Positions 8,273-16,534 of a stretch of DNA of 33,817 bases are shown here, piece after piece. Below the pieces are notes generated by a model. It saw only the letters and a list, made by a program, of their open reading frames with translations, did not search any database and was not told where the DNA came from. Made by a program: the position numbers and the translations under genes. The stretch lies in NCBI RefSeq assembly GCF_015295825.1, contig NZ_DVEH01000006.1:1-33817 (forward strand). Direction: 5' to 3'. The stretch comes from Thermosynechococcus sp. M98_K2018_005. GTDB lineage: Bacteria > Cyanobacteriota > Cyanobacteriia > Thermosynechococcales > Thermosynechococcaceae. Position 1 is the first letter of the stretch. Each line of letters opens with the position of its first letter.

Positions 8273-9367
8273 CTAGGCTTGTTCAGCAGTCAGTTGTGCC
8301 AGTTGTTCCTGCTGATCACGACTAATGCAGGCTTGGATAATCGGTTCCAGTTCCCCTTCTAGGACGCTGCTGAGGCTAAAGTTTTGCCCCAAACGGTGAT
8401 CGGTGACGCGGTCATCTTTGTAGTTGTAGGTGCGGATTTTTTCGGAGCGATCGCCCGTACCCACTTGGGAGCGACGCATCGAGGTAATGGCTTCCTGCTG
8501 TTCCCGCAGCTTCATTTCGTAGAGTTTCGCCCGCAGGATTTGGAAGGCTCGCTCCTTGTTTTTCAGTTGGCTGCGCTCTTCGGTACAGAAGACACGAATG
8601 CCCGTCGGTTTGTGGTAGAGGTCAACGGCTGTTTCCACCTTGTTGACGTTTTGGCCACCGGCACCCCCAGATCGCGCCGTGGTAAGTTCAATATCCTTCG
8701 GATCAATTTCTACTTCCACCTCATCTACTTCGGGCATCACCGCCACGGTAGCCGTAGAGGTGTGAACTCGCCCCCCCGCCTCGGTGACAGGTACCCGCTG
8801 CACACGATGGACACCGGATTCAAACTTCAGCTTGCTATAGACGCGATCGCCCTTGATTTCGAGGATAGCTTCCTTGAAGCCCCCCATTTCGGCAAGAGAT
8901 TCACTGACTAAGCTCACCTGCCACCCTTGGCTTTTGGCATAGCGGGAGTACATTCGCACCAAATCCCCTGCCCAAATTCCCGCTTCATCGCCCCCAGCAC
9001 CTGCCCGAATTTCGAGCATAATGTTTTTGTCATCATTCGGATCGCGGGGCAGCAGCAGAATTTTCAGGCGTTCCTCGAGTTCGGCAATGCGGCGACTGAG
9101 ATCAGCCACTTCTTCTTCAGCCATCTGGCGTAGCTCGGGTTCATTGACCGCTTCTTTAAGCAGTTGGCGGGCATCCACCAGTTGCTGATTGAGGGACTGC
9201 CATTCGTGATAGGCATTCACCGTCTCCTCTAGGGCGGCACGGGAGCGAGCCACCTTCTGAAACTCGGCTGGGTTGACCGCCACATCGGGATCTGCTAAGC
9301 GACGGGTAAGTTCCGTAAAGGTTTGCTCAACAGTGCGGAGTTTTTCTAGAAGATAGGCTTCTGCCAT
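8273..9367 (-). CDS. prfA: Peptide chain release factor 1
   Basis: A 364-residue class I release factor that reads UAA and UAG stop codons and triggers release of the finished protein on the ribosome. The codon-recognition tripeptide is PVT (193-195), in the position of the PAT motif that marks RF1 rather than RF2. The catalytic GGQ is at 237-239 in [11 protein letters not shown]. An N-terminal coiled region (1-105) completes the usual layout. It begins 18 nt after the rpsD stop, and its own stop lies inside the ribosome site of yciI. Confidence 0.97.
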   Translation of the reverse strand: MAEAYLLEKLRTVEQTFTELTRRLADPDVAVNPAEFQKVARSRAALEETVNAYHEWQSLNQQLVDARQLLKEAVNEPELRQMAEEEVADLSRRIAELEERLKILLLPRDPNDDKNIMLEIRAGAGGDEAGIWAGDLVRMYSRYAKSQGWQVSLVSESLAEMGGFKEAILEIKGDRVYSKLKFESGVHRVQRVPVTEAGGRVHTSTATVAVMPEVDEVEVEIDPKDIELTTARSGGAGGQNVNKVETAVDLYHKPTGIRVFCTEERSQLKNKERAFQILRAKLYEMKLREQQEAITSMRRSQVGTGDRSEKIRTYNYKDDRVTDHRLGQNFSLSSVLEGELEPIIQACISRDQQEQLAQLTAEQA

Positions 9368-9385
9368 AGGAAGGGCGGCGATACT

Positions 9386-9994
9386 CTAGACTTTGCGGGA
9401 GTAGTACTCAACCACGAGGAGTTCATTGACTTGGAGAGCAACCCATTGCCGTTCGACAATACCGGTAACTCTGCCGGTGAGAGTGCTTTTATCCATTTCC
9501 AAGTGGCTGGGAATATTGGCAAGACCGGGATTTTGAAGGTTGGTTTCCACCAAGCGACGCGATCGCTCGTTATCGCGGACGGTAATCACATCCCCCGGAC
9601 GGCACTGATAGCTGGGAATAGATACACTGCGACCATTGACCAGAATATGGCCATGATTTACTAGTTGGCGAGCTGCTGGAATCGTTGGTGCCATCCCAAG
9701 GCGGAAAACAGTGTTATCCAGCCGCATTTCCAACAACTGGAGAAGGGTTTGCCCCGTGGAACCACTCACGCGACGGGCTTTGCGCACATAGCGCACGAGT
9801 TGCCGCTCCGAGACCCCGTAGTTGAAGCGCAGTTTTTGCTTCTCGTCAAGGCGCAGGGCATATTCCGAACGCTTCTTGCGCGCTTGGCCGTGTTGACCGG
9901 GGGGATAGCTCCGCTTGGGAGCTTTGCGGGTGAGACCAGCCAGCTCACCCAGACGACGGACAATTCTCAAACGAGGGCCACGATATCGAGCCAT
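9386..9994 (-). CDS. rpsD: 30S ribosomal protein S4
   Basis: A 202-residue primary 16S rRNA-binding protein of the small subunit. The N-terminus ([21 protein letters not shown]) and the S4 RNA-binding domain from about residue 92 ([32 protein letters not shown]) are diagnostic. The length is normal for cyanobacteria and plastids. It is the first gene of a leftward cluster with prfA and yciI. In many bacteria S4 represses its own operon; no such structure was identified here. Confidence 0.98.
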   Translation of the reverse strand: MARYRGPRLRIVRRLGELAGLTRKAPKRSYPPGQHGQARKKRSEYALRLDEKQKLRFNYGVSERQLVRYVRKARRVSGSTGQTLLQLLEMRLDNTVFRLGMAPTIPAARQLVNHGHILVNGRSVSIPSYQCRPGDVITVRDNERSRRLVETNLQNPGLANIPSHLEMDKSTLTGRVTGIVERQWVALQVNELLVVEYYSRKV

Positions 9995-10087
9995 GCAACT
10001 ATACCCAACCTACAGTGATGATGGTGTCCAACCAAAAATGTGCAAAAAATCCACTGATCTGCCGAGGGCAACTTAATCAGCTTGCCT

Positions 10088-10117
10088 AGTATATCAAGGG
10101 GATGGGCGCGATCGCAA
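10088..10117 (-). promoter_or_regulatory. Candidate promoter of the rpsD-prfA-yciI cluster
   Basis: On the minus strand TTGCGA (10117-10112) and TATACT (10093-10088) are separated by 18 nt. Transcription would start near 10081, with a leader of about 87 nt before the rpsD ATG. The -35 box overlaps a HIP1 octamer. Confidence 0.42.
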
Positions 10118-10119
10118 CC

Positions 10120-11166
10120 CTAGGACGAGGATTTCGGGGCAGCCTCACTGTTTGCTTGCAAGGCTTTGAGATCTAGCAAACTGACGATTGTCCCCGTAAT
10201 GGGAATGGCAAGGAAAATACCGACAATGCCTGCAACCGTTGCCCCCACCAAGAGGGAAAAAAATAAGACCACCGGATTCAGGTTGACGGAGTTGCGCATC
10301 ACACGGGGCATGAGGATATTTTCTTCCACCTGTTGCAGCAGAATACAGCTAATCAGCACTTGTACACTCAGCGCAATACTCTTGGGCAGCAGGAGCAAGC
10401 AAATGAGGGAGATGCCAAGCGTTGAGCCAATTCCTGGAATGAGATCCAAGCCACCGGCGATCGCCGCAAGGGCAAGGGCATAGGGGGCACGTAACATCAG
10501 CAAGACAATGAATGTGGCAGTACCAAAGAAGAAAGACAGAAGCAAACGGCCACCCAAGAAGCCCAAAAAGTTCTGCTCTAAGGCTTGGGGCACGCGATCG
10601 CGCCACGGGTCGGGCAAAAAACTCAGGAGGTACTGCCATAGCCGTTCCCCCTCCAGCAGCATAAAGAAGGTAATCACAGCAACAATAACGCCGCTTAGGA
10701 AGAGGGCAAAGATGGACTGGAGCTTACCAAACCCAAACTGGATGCCAGCAAGGGCAAAGTTGCGTAACTCTGACTCCAGTTGCTGAAAATTGATGTCTAG
10801 ATGCCATCGCGCCAGAAACTGCTGCATCCTCTCAAGGGAGTCAATCCATAGATCAACTTGGCTAGGCAAATTGGTGATTAAGTCCTGCAACTGGCCAATG
10901 ATCGCCAACCCAAGGGTAATCCCCAAGCCGATCAACAGTGCCAATGTCCCAAAAAACACAAGGGTAACCGCCAAACCATGGGGCAAGTAACGCTTGAGCC
11001 AGCCCACGGGATAGTTGAGTAAAAACGCCAGAATGGCCGAAAATAGAAAGATCAGCAAGACGTAGGCAAAGTAGTGCAAAAGTTGCACGCCAATCCAGCC
11101 AAGAGCAAAGAGCAGGAGCAGGCGCAGTAGGCGGCGGTTTTCGAGGCGATCGAGCCAATTAAACAT
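10120..11166 (-). CDS. AI-2E family (UPF0118) membrane permease
   Basis: A 348-residue polytopic membrane protein with about eight hydrophobic segments. Two lie at the N-terminus (about 13-55), one near 60-85, then a soluble stretch with amphipathic helices (about 90-140), and the rest in the C-terminal half. The GGLDLIPGIGSTLG and later ILMPRVMRNSVNLNPVVLFFSLLVGA segments are typical of the AI-2E/PerM family. Members have been linked to autoinducer export, Na+/H+ exchange and other transport, so the substrate is open. It lies upstream of rpsD in the same direction, but rpsD has its own promoter candidate. Confidence 0.87.
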   Translation of the reverse strand: MFNWLDRLENRRLLRLLLLFALGWIGVQLLHYFAYVLLIFLFSAILAFLLNYPVGWLKRYLPHGLAVTLVFFGTLALLIGLGITLGLAIIGQLQDLITNLPSQVDLWIDSLERMQQFLARWHLDINFQQLESELRNFALAGIQFGFGKLQSIFALFLSGVIVAVITFFMLLEGERLWQYLLSFLPDPWRDRVPQALEQNFLGFLGGRLLLSFFFGTATFIVLLMLRAPYALALAAIAGGLDLIPGIGSTLGISLICLLLLPKSIALSVQVLISCILLQQVEENILMPRVMRNSVNLNPVVLFFSLLVGATVAGIVGIFLAIPITGTIVSLLDLKALQANSEAAPKSSS

Positions 11167-11302
11167 AGATTGATGTCGGATGCCCTCAACGCCTTGACTA
11201 TAGCCTATGGGCTGCGTTTTTCTCCTCAGTTACCTTGCTTTACAAATCGTCTGACCCTTTAGGATCATAGGAAGCGGTTTTAATCGTACGGAGTAGATCG
11301 GC

Positions 11303-12022
11303 GTGGATCACCACAGTTGGCAAACCAGTTCGCAGTGGATCATGGTGGGGCTATTGCTCTTGTTTGCGATCGCCCACAGTGGATTGGCAAGCTTACGTCC
11401 TTGGGCAGAAAAGCGCGTCGGTGCCCGCCTTTATCGCATTTTTTTTGCCCTAGTGAGTCTGCCCTTAGCGACAATCTTGATTCTCTACTTTTTGGCCCAT
11501 CGCCACGACGGCGTGCAACTGTGGCAACTCCAAGGGGTACCAGGGATGGGTGCGCTCGTGGGGGGGCTATCGGCGATCTCGTTTCTCTTTCTTTATCCGG
11601 CCACATTTAACTTGCTGGAAATTGCCGCTGTGCAAAAGCCAGAAGTGCACCTGTACGAAACGGGGATTATTCGCATTACCCGCCACCCGCAGTTATGGGG
11701 ACAGGTGATCTGGTGTGTGGCGCATACGCTGTGGTTGGGCACGTCCTTTACACTGCTGACCTCCCTTGGGCTGATTGCCCATCACTGCTTTGGGGTTTGG
11801 CATGGCGATCGCCGCTGGTACGCAAGGCATGGAGAAGCGTTTACTGCTCTGAAAGCCCGCACCTCAATCATTCCCTTCAAAGCTATTTGGCAGGGCAAAC
11901 AACAACTAGTGTGGCAAGAATTTTTGCGCCCCGCCTATGGGGGAGTGGCAATCTTTGTCGCCTTGCTGTGGTGGCTACATCCTTACTTTTATCGTGTCAC
12001 GCCGCAAATTTTGCCCCTTTAG
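11303..12022 (+). CDS. 15-cis-zeta-carotene isomerase (Z-ISO, NnrU family)
   Basis: A 239-residue integral membrane protein. It matches the plant Z-ISO signature over most of its length: IAHSGLASLRPWAEKRVGARLYR near residues 21-45, HRHDGVQLWQLQGVPG, FLYPATFNLLEIAAVQKP, ETGIIRITRHPQLWGQVIW and AHHCFGVWHGDRR. Z-ISO isomerises the central double bond of the zeta-carotene precursor on the way to lycopene and uses histidine-bound haem. His candidates are present in the AHSG, RHPQ and AHHCFGVWH motifs. The start is a GTG with GGAG (11290-11293) 9 nt upstream; the in-frame ATG at residue 14 would cut into the first membrane segment. NnrU of denitrifiers is the more distant relative. Confidence 0.85.
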   Translation: MDHHSWQTSSQWIMVGLLLLFAIAHSGLASLRPWAEKRVGARLYRIFFALVSLPLATILILYFLAHRHDGVQLWQLQGVPGMGALVGGLSAISFLFLYPATFNLLEIAAVQKPEVHLYETGIIRITRHPQLWGQVIWCVAHTLWLGTSFTLLTSLGLIAHHCFGVWHGDRRWYARHGEAFTALKARTSIIPFKAIWQGKQQLVWQEFLRPAYGGVAIFVALLWWLHPYFYRVTPQILPL

Positions 12023-12089
12023 CGTCTCCCGTGGAAATTGCGCATAATTGAGTTAGAGCTATCCCATTTCAGGGAAATTTTTTCCACCA

Positions 12090-13985
12090 GTGTCCTCCCT
12101 CTCTCCCCTTTTTGCTGCTTTTGCTGCTGAATCTCGCCTCACTCGTCTTTTCAATCAATTGCAACCGCCCCCGGAAACCGTCGTACTGGTCTTGGCAGTA
12201 CTCATTGGCGGTAGTGCGGGGCTCAGTGTGCTGCTGTTTCGTTACCTGATTGAAACGATTCATCACATGGCCCTTGAAGACTTGATGGGGCTTATTGGTC
12301 GATGGGGCGCTTGGACACTGGCCTGTGTTCCGGCCTTGGGGGGCTTGCTGGTGGGGATCATCCGCGGGTTCGTCCAAGAGTTTAGTCCCAACCTGATGTC
12401 ATTGATGGGTGCCGTAGAAGCGGGCAAGGAAATTCCCTTCATTCGCCCCATTGCCAAAACCCTTGCGGCGGCGCTTTCCCTTGGTACAGGTGCGTCTCTT
12501 GGTCCAGAAGGCCCCAGTGTGGAAGCGGGCGCCAACATCGGCATTCTCCTTGGTCAAGCGCTGAAGGTTTCCCGAGAACGGCAAAAGTTGCTCCTCGGTG
12601 CAGGGGCGGCGGCAGGTTTGGCAGCAGGCTTCAATGCCCCGATCGCTGGCGTGTTCTTTGCCCTAGAGGTGGTATTGGGGACCACGTTTGAAACAACGGC
12701 TGTGAGTGTGGTGCTTTTAGCCGCTGTGATTTCTGCCCTAATTACCCAAATTGGCTTGGGGTCACAACCCGCCTTTGATTTGCCCACCTATGAGGTGCGC
12801 AGTTCCCTTGAGTTGCCCTTGTATTTGGGCTTGGGACTGTTGGCCTACGGCGTTGCCATTGTCTATACCCAGTTACTTCAGTGGCTCCCCCAAGTCTTTC
12901 AGGGGAAGATTCCACCCCTGCAGTTTTTAGGTCGCATTCCCCTACCGCTGCGTCCCCTGGTGGGTGGCCTCTGCGTTGGCCTTGTTGCTCTGTATTTGCC
13001 GCAAGTGCTGGGCATTGGCTATGAAACGGTGGAGGCGATTCTCAGGGATGTGAATTTTTCCCTCGGCTTGCTGTTGATACTGCTACTGACCAAGATGGTC
13101 TTAACAGCAGTGAGTTTAGGCAGTGGTCTAGTGGGAGGCATCTTTGCACCGGCACTCTTTTTGGGCGCTTCCCTTGGTGCTGCTTATGGTAAAGTGTTGC
13201 CCATTCTGCTACCCATGTTTGCCAACAGTATTGCTGCTCCTGCCGCCTATGCAACCGTGGGGATGGCTGCCGTCCTTGCCGCTAGTGTCAATGCCCCCTT
13301 AACAGCTATTTTGCTGCTCTTTGAAATGACGCGGGACTATCGCATTATTTTGCCTCTGATGGCAGCGGTGGGCTTGAGTGTCTGGCTAGTGAATAGTTTT
13401 AGTCTTCAACAACGGGGCGAGCTACCCGCATTGGCACCCAGCGCTCAGCCCCAGAAGGAGGAGCAGGAGGAAAGTCCCCCCAATCTCTCTGTGGCGGAAG
13501 CCATGCAATCGGAGGTGCTGTTGCTTAGCGAAGCAATGCCTGTGGTTGAAGCTGGCTTGCAACTGATTGAAAAAAAAGCCTACTGTGCCTTTGTAATCGA
13601 TAGTCAGCAGGAGTTAATGGGGTTGGTCACTCTTGGGGATATTAATCGGGTGCTGACCCGTTGGGAAGCGGATCAGGAAACAAACGCCTATCAAACGCAA
13701 ACGCTGGGGAGTGTCTGTACACGAGACTTGTTACTGGCCTATGGGGATGAACCCCTGAAGGACGCCCTCGATCGCATGGCAGCGCGGGATTTAAGGCAGT
13801 TGCCCGTAGTGGATCGCCACAACCCGCAACGGCTGTTAGGCCTACTCACCAGAGAGACTATCCGCCTTACCTATTCTCTGGATCAAACACGACGTAAGCT
13901 ATTGCCCTATTTGGAGCGGGCGATGCTGTCGGTGTCCCCAGAACCTGAACCTGTTTCTTCAGACCTAGTGGAGACGTCCCATTAA
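12090..13985 (+). CDS. ClC family chloride channel or exchanger with C-terminal CBS pair
   Basis: A 631-residue membrane protein with a ClC core (about 25-440) and two CBS domains (about 463-600) that usually sense adenine nucleotides. The gating glutamate is present in GASLGPEGPSVEAG, followed by GFNAPIAGVFFALE. Two features differ from E. coli ClC. The GSGIP chloride-filter motif is not recognisable, and the internal proton-pathway glutamate aligns with Val in FFALEVV, as in ClC channels. The start is GTG at 12090. The 3' end overlaps the convergent cobA gene by 21 nt. Chloride is assumed; another anion is possible. Confidence 0.92.
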   Translation: MSSLSPLFAAFAAESRLTRLFNQLQPPPETVVLVLAVLIGGSAGLSVLLFRYLIETIHHMALEDLMGLIGRWGAWTLACVPALGGLLVGIIRGFVQEFSPNLMSLMGAVEAGKEIPFIRPIAKTLAAALSLGTGASLGPEGPSVEAGANIGILLGQALKVSRERQKLLLGAGAAAGLAAGFNAPIAGVFFALEVVLGTTFETTAVSVVLLAAVISALITQIGLGSQPAFDLPTYEVRSSLELPLYLGLGLLAYGVAIVYTQLLQWLPQVFQGKIPPLQFLGRIPLPLRPLVGGLCVGLVALYLPQVLGIGYETVEAILRDVNFSLGLLLILLLTKMVLTAVSLGSGLVGGIFAPALFLGASLGAAYGKVLPILLPMFANSIAAPAAYATVGMAAVLAASVNAPLTAILLLFEMTRDYRIILPLMAAVGLSVWLVNSFSLQQRGELPALAPSAQPQKEEQEESPPNLSVAEAMQSEVLLLSEAMPVVEAGLQLIEKKAYCAFVIDSQQELMGLVTLGDINRVLTRWEADQETNAYQTQTLGSVCTRDLLLAYGDEPLKDALDRMAARDLRQLPVVDRHNPQRLLGLLTRETIRLTYSLDQTRRKLLPYLERAMLSVSPEPEPVSSDLVETSH

Positions 13986-14726
13986 CTGGGAGCGCAGGTG
14001 AATGACCTCACCAATGACAATCAAGGCAGGCGTTTGAATCTGTGCCTCGTCATAGGTGGCGATCGCTCGCTCTAGGGTTGTCACCACCACCCGTTGTTGC
14101 GGTGTTGTCCCTGATTCAATAAAGGCCAAGGGCGTTTGGGGCGATCGCCCCCCTGCTAGCAGTTGCGGCACAATCTCCCCCAGATGGTGGAGCCCCATAT
14201 AAATCACAATCGTATCCACCGCCGTAGCCAGAGCCAACCAATTCACACGCGGTTGATAGCGACCCGCAGCCTCATGGCCAGTGACAAAAACCACCGAAGA
14301 ACTAAAGTCGCGATGGGTAAGGGGAATGTGCCCATAGGCAGGTGCAGCTACCCCACTGGTGACCCCCGGCACCACTTCGACAGTAATGCCAGCCTCGACA
14401 AGGGCAAGACACTCTTCACCCCCTCGGCCAAAGACAAAGGGATCACCCCCCTTAAGGCGCACGATCACAGCATGACGCTGGGCCAAGTCAATCAACAGGC
14501 GGCAAATCTCTGCTTGGGAGAGAGTATGGTTGCTCCGCCGCTTGCCCACATGAATTTTTTCCGCTTGGGGGTTGATCAAGCTAAGAATTTCGGGGCTAAT
14601 CAGCGCATCGTAGAGTACGACATCCGCCCACTCCAGTAACGTCTTGGCACGCACCGTCAGTAGCCCCACATCTCCAGGGCCTGCACCCACCAAATATACT
14701 TTGCCAATCAATTGCGGTGAATTCAT
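13965..14726 (-). CDS. cobA: Uroporphyrinogen-III C-methyltransferase
   Basis: A 253-residue S-adenosylmethionine-dependent enzyme that methylates uroporphyrinogen III at C2 and C7 to give precorrin-2, the branch point to sirohaem and cobalamin. Family motifs are KVYLVGAGPGDVGLLTVRA at the N-terminus, GDPFVFGRGGEE in the middle, and VVPGVTSG. It is the stand-alone form, with no fused CysG oxidase/ferrochelatase or HemD domain. Sirohaem serves the cell's nitrite and sulfite reductases. The Sua5 gene lies 52 nt upstream in the same direction. Confidence 0.95.
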   Translation of the reverse strand: MNSPQLIGKVYLVGAGPGDVGLLTVRAKTLLEWADVVLYDALISPEILSLINPQAEKIHVGKRRSNHTLSQAEICRLLIDLAQRHAVIVRLKGGDPFVFGRGGEECLALVEAGITVEVVPGVTSGVAAPAYGHIPLTHRDFSSSVVFVTGHEAAGRYQPRVNWLALATAVDTIVIYMGLHHLGEIVPQLLAGGRSPQTPLAFIESGTTPQQRVVVTTLERAIATYDEAQIQTPALIVIGEVIHLRSQLMGRLH

Positions 14727-14778
14727 ACCTTAACTCTTTGCGTGGAATTCCTTAATCTACCAATGGGATCAGAAACGT

Positions 14779-15420
14779 TCAATCAACAGTCACGAGTTCT
14801 GCCGGTAGCGCTTCCCACCCTTGTCCCTTGCGTACCACTAGGGGGGGGTCAACGGTGAGATCAAGGATAGTCGACATGTGCTGTCCGGGGGGTTCGCCGG
14901 TATCAATAATCAAATCCACCCGTTTGTCAAAGGCATCGAAGAGATCTGCGGTACTCACATAATAGGCCTCGTTGTCGGGCAGTCGTGCTGAGGTGGAAAT
15001 GATCGGATTCCCCAAGGCGGTCAGGAGCGCTTGGCTGACATCGTGGTCAGGTACGCGAATCCCCGTGGTTTTGCGTTTGGGATTTTGGACAAGGCGGGGC
15101 ACCAGTTTGGTAGCCGGCAGCAAAAAGGTGTAGGGTCCCGGAATCAGGCGACGCATGAGGCGATAAGCGGCATCGCTGACATAGGCATACTGGGCAATGT
15201 TGGAGAGAGAAGAGCACAAGAAGGTGACAGGTTTATCGTTGGAGAGTTGCTTGAGTTGGCGTACCCGTTGCACCGCTCCTTTGTGGTTCATGTCGCAGCC
15301 AATGGCATAGACTGTATCCGTGGGGTAGAGCATGACTGCCCCTGCTTTGAGAGCCTCAACAATTTGGACGATTGTGCGGGGCTGAGGGTTAACCGGATGA
15401 AGCTCAAAAATCGCTGCCAT
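14779..15420 (-). CDS. Sua5/YciO/YrdC family threonylcarbamoyl-AMP synthase-like protein
   Basis: A 213-residue YrdC-domain protein. The family makes threonylcarbamoyl-adenylate from threonine, bicarbonate and ATP for the t6A modification at position 37 of ANN-decoding tRNAs. Visible motifs are MLYPTDTVYAIGCD near residues 30-44, RVRQLKQLSNDKPVTFLCS, and the late TGIRVPDHD and ISTSARLPDNE. It lacks the C-terminal Sua5 domain, so it resembles TsaC/YciO in size. YciO paralogues are less active and cannot be excluded. It may be transcribed with cobA. Confidence 0.87.
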   Translation of the reverse strand: MAAIFELHPVNPQPRTIVQIVEALKAGAVMLYPTDTVYAIGCDMNHKGAVQRVRQLKQLSNDKPVTFLCSSLSNIAQYAYVSDAAYRLMRRLIPGPYTFLLPATKLVPRLVQNPKRKTTGIRVPDHDVSQALLTALGNPIISTSARLPDNEAYYVSTADLFDAFDKRVDLIIDTGEPPGQHMSTILDLTVDPPLVVRKGQGWEALPAELVTVD

Positions 15421-15837
15421 TCAAACATTCGCAAGGGCACTGCCGCTATAACGTAGTTTTAGTGTAACGGGAATAGCATGGGCGAATGCACCTCATCTAA
15501 TGTTTTGAGTGTTTTGAGCTAAGTGTCCGTTTCGGGGAGCCGATTCTGGGTCAAAACCATCTCTAGGGGATAAAGACAGGTTTCAGCAAAGGTGCTCAGG
15601 GGTAAACCCGTCGGCTCTGCTGCTTGGCGGCGAGCACGTTCATCGCTTGTAGAAAGTTGGCTGGCTGGATAATCCCGCAAGCTCGGACTATCAGCTATGG
15701 TTAGCTCAATTTGAGTGCGGGCATCCGTGATCAAATTTCAGATCAAAATAGCGGAACTACAAGACGGTACTCGCGGTCTTTAGCTCTAGCACTGTGTGGA
15801 ATGCAGTACACTGGATTGGGTTAGTGGATGGTTCTCG
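15421..15837. other. Gene-poor spacer around the DUF29 remnant
   Basis: Apart from the DUF29 remnant this 417-nt stretch holds an imperfect tandem 9-mer (GTTTTGAGT then GTTTTGAGC at 15502-15519). I see no RNA gene. The right end must contain the promoter of the thioredoxin-like gene, but no convincing -35/-10 pair was found. Confidence 0.5.
15519..15737 (-). pseudogene. C-terminal remnant of a DUF29 family gene
   Basis: About 71 codons read leftward and end at the stop 15521-15519. The text DSPSLRDYPASQL, DERARRQAAEPTGLPLSTF and ETCLYPLEMVL follows the ending of DUF29 proteins, which are common and multicopy in cyanobacteria, as I know that family. Full proteins are about 150 residues, so the first half is absent. 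A stop codon (15740-15738) lies just before the frame, only a TTG without a ribosome site is available, and the upstream bases do not encode the missing part in any frame I could recognise. I therefore treat it as a decayed gene; a short active protein is less likely. Confidence 0.5.
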
Positions 15838-16242
15838 ATGAAAAACGCTTTGCGCTATCTCCTGTTTGGCTTGGGTGTGGGGCTGGCGATCGCCCTTGTG
15901 CCCCGTTTACCTGTTTTGCAATCTCCCGAGATGGTCATGGCGCAGGGAACCAGTCAGACCATTTCTCCCCAAGGGCTGGCGAACCATCTGAAAAAAATCA
16001 ATGCCAAGATGTACGGTGCCTACTGGTGTCCCGCCTGCATGAAGCAAAAAGAACTCCTTGGCAGCGCCTTCAAAAGCATCAACTATATCGAGTGCGATGC
16101 GCGGGGTACCAACGGCCAACCCGAACTGTGCAAACAGGCCAATATCCGTGCCTATCCCACATGGGAAATCAACGGTAAACGCTATGAGGGTGTCTATCCC
16201 CTAGAGGGTCTAGCTCAGCTTTCAGGGTATCAGGGGCGCTAA
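15838..16242 (+). CDS. Membrane-anchored thioredoxin-like protein (VKOR-type Trx domain)
   Basis: A 134-residue protein with an N-terminal membrane anchor or signal (about 5-22) and a thioredoxin-like domain expected on the lumenal or periplasmic side. The redox motif is CPAC at 64-67 in YGAYWCPACMKQKELLG. The later segments IECDARG, ANIRAYPTWEINGKRYEGV and LEGLAQLSGY match the thioredoxin domain that is fused to VKOR in cyanobacterial and plant disulfide-forming enzymes. Here it stands alone. I start at the ATG at 15838, which directly gives the anchor; a GTG at 15796 would add 14 polar residues. The role is probably disulfide formation or isomerisation, by family. Confidence 0.85.
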   Translation: MKNALRYLLFGLGVGLAIALVPRLPVLQSPEMVMAQGTSQTISPQGLANHLKKINAKMYGAYWCPACMKQKELLGSAFKSINYIECDARGTNGQPELCKQANIRAYPTWEINGKRYEGVYPLEGLAQLSGYQGR

Positions 16243-16534
16243 TGCTCCCAAAGCCTAAAAACTCATTATGAGGAGAGAACTTAGCACCAATTTTTATAGT
16301 CGGTTGTCAATTGATTGTCTTGTTGTTTATCATAAAGTAGTAGGGCGTTTGCGCTAGTCAGCAATCAAAGGGACTGAGCTCATTCTTGTGATTAGGATCA
16401 CGAAAAAATGTGGCTTCGATCACAAGTCAACGATATGTTGCCTTTTATGATGCAGGTATGTTAGGACTTCTCAGTTGTGCTCTCGGATTCCAGCACTGTC
16501 GGTAGTAGCGTGGCTTAGGAGCGCATTACCCCCT
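16243..16534. other. Long leader region upstream of the 416-residue protein
   Basis: This 292-nt region between two rightward genes contains the CRP-like box at 16387-16402 and a TATGAT -10 candidate at 16446-16451. A 29-codon ATG frame at 16268 has no ribosome site and is probably not real. Nothing else is recognised. Confidence 0.5.
16387..16402. promoter_or_regulatory. CRP/SyCRP1-like binding site
   Basis: TGTGATTAGGATCACG is one base from the TGTGA-N6-TCACA consensus of cAMP receptor proteins, which cyanobacteria possess (SyCRP1). A TATGAT box at 16446-16451 would put the start near 16458 and the site centre near -63. That is close to the usual class I activator position, and the poor -35 region fits activation. 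The binding itself is inferred. Confidence 0.45.

Noticed and set aside
8384-8911. A 175-codon frame on the plus strand opposite prfA
   Set aside because: It is the complement of conserved RF1 sequence, including the GGQ region.
16268-16357. A 29-codon ATG frame in the leader of the 416-residue gene
   Set aside because: It has no Shine-Dalgarno site and no clear domain or membrane helix, and it is short enough to occur by chance.
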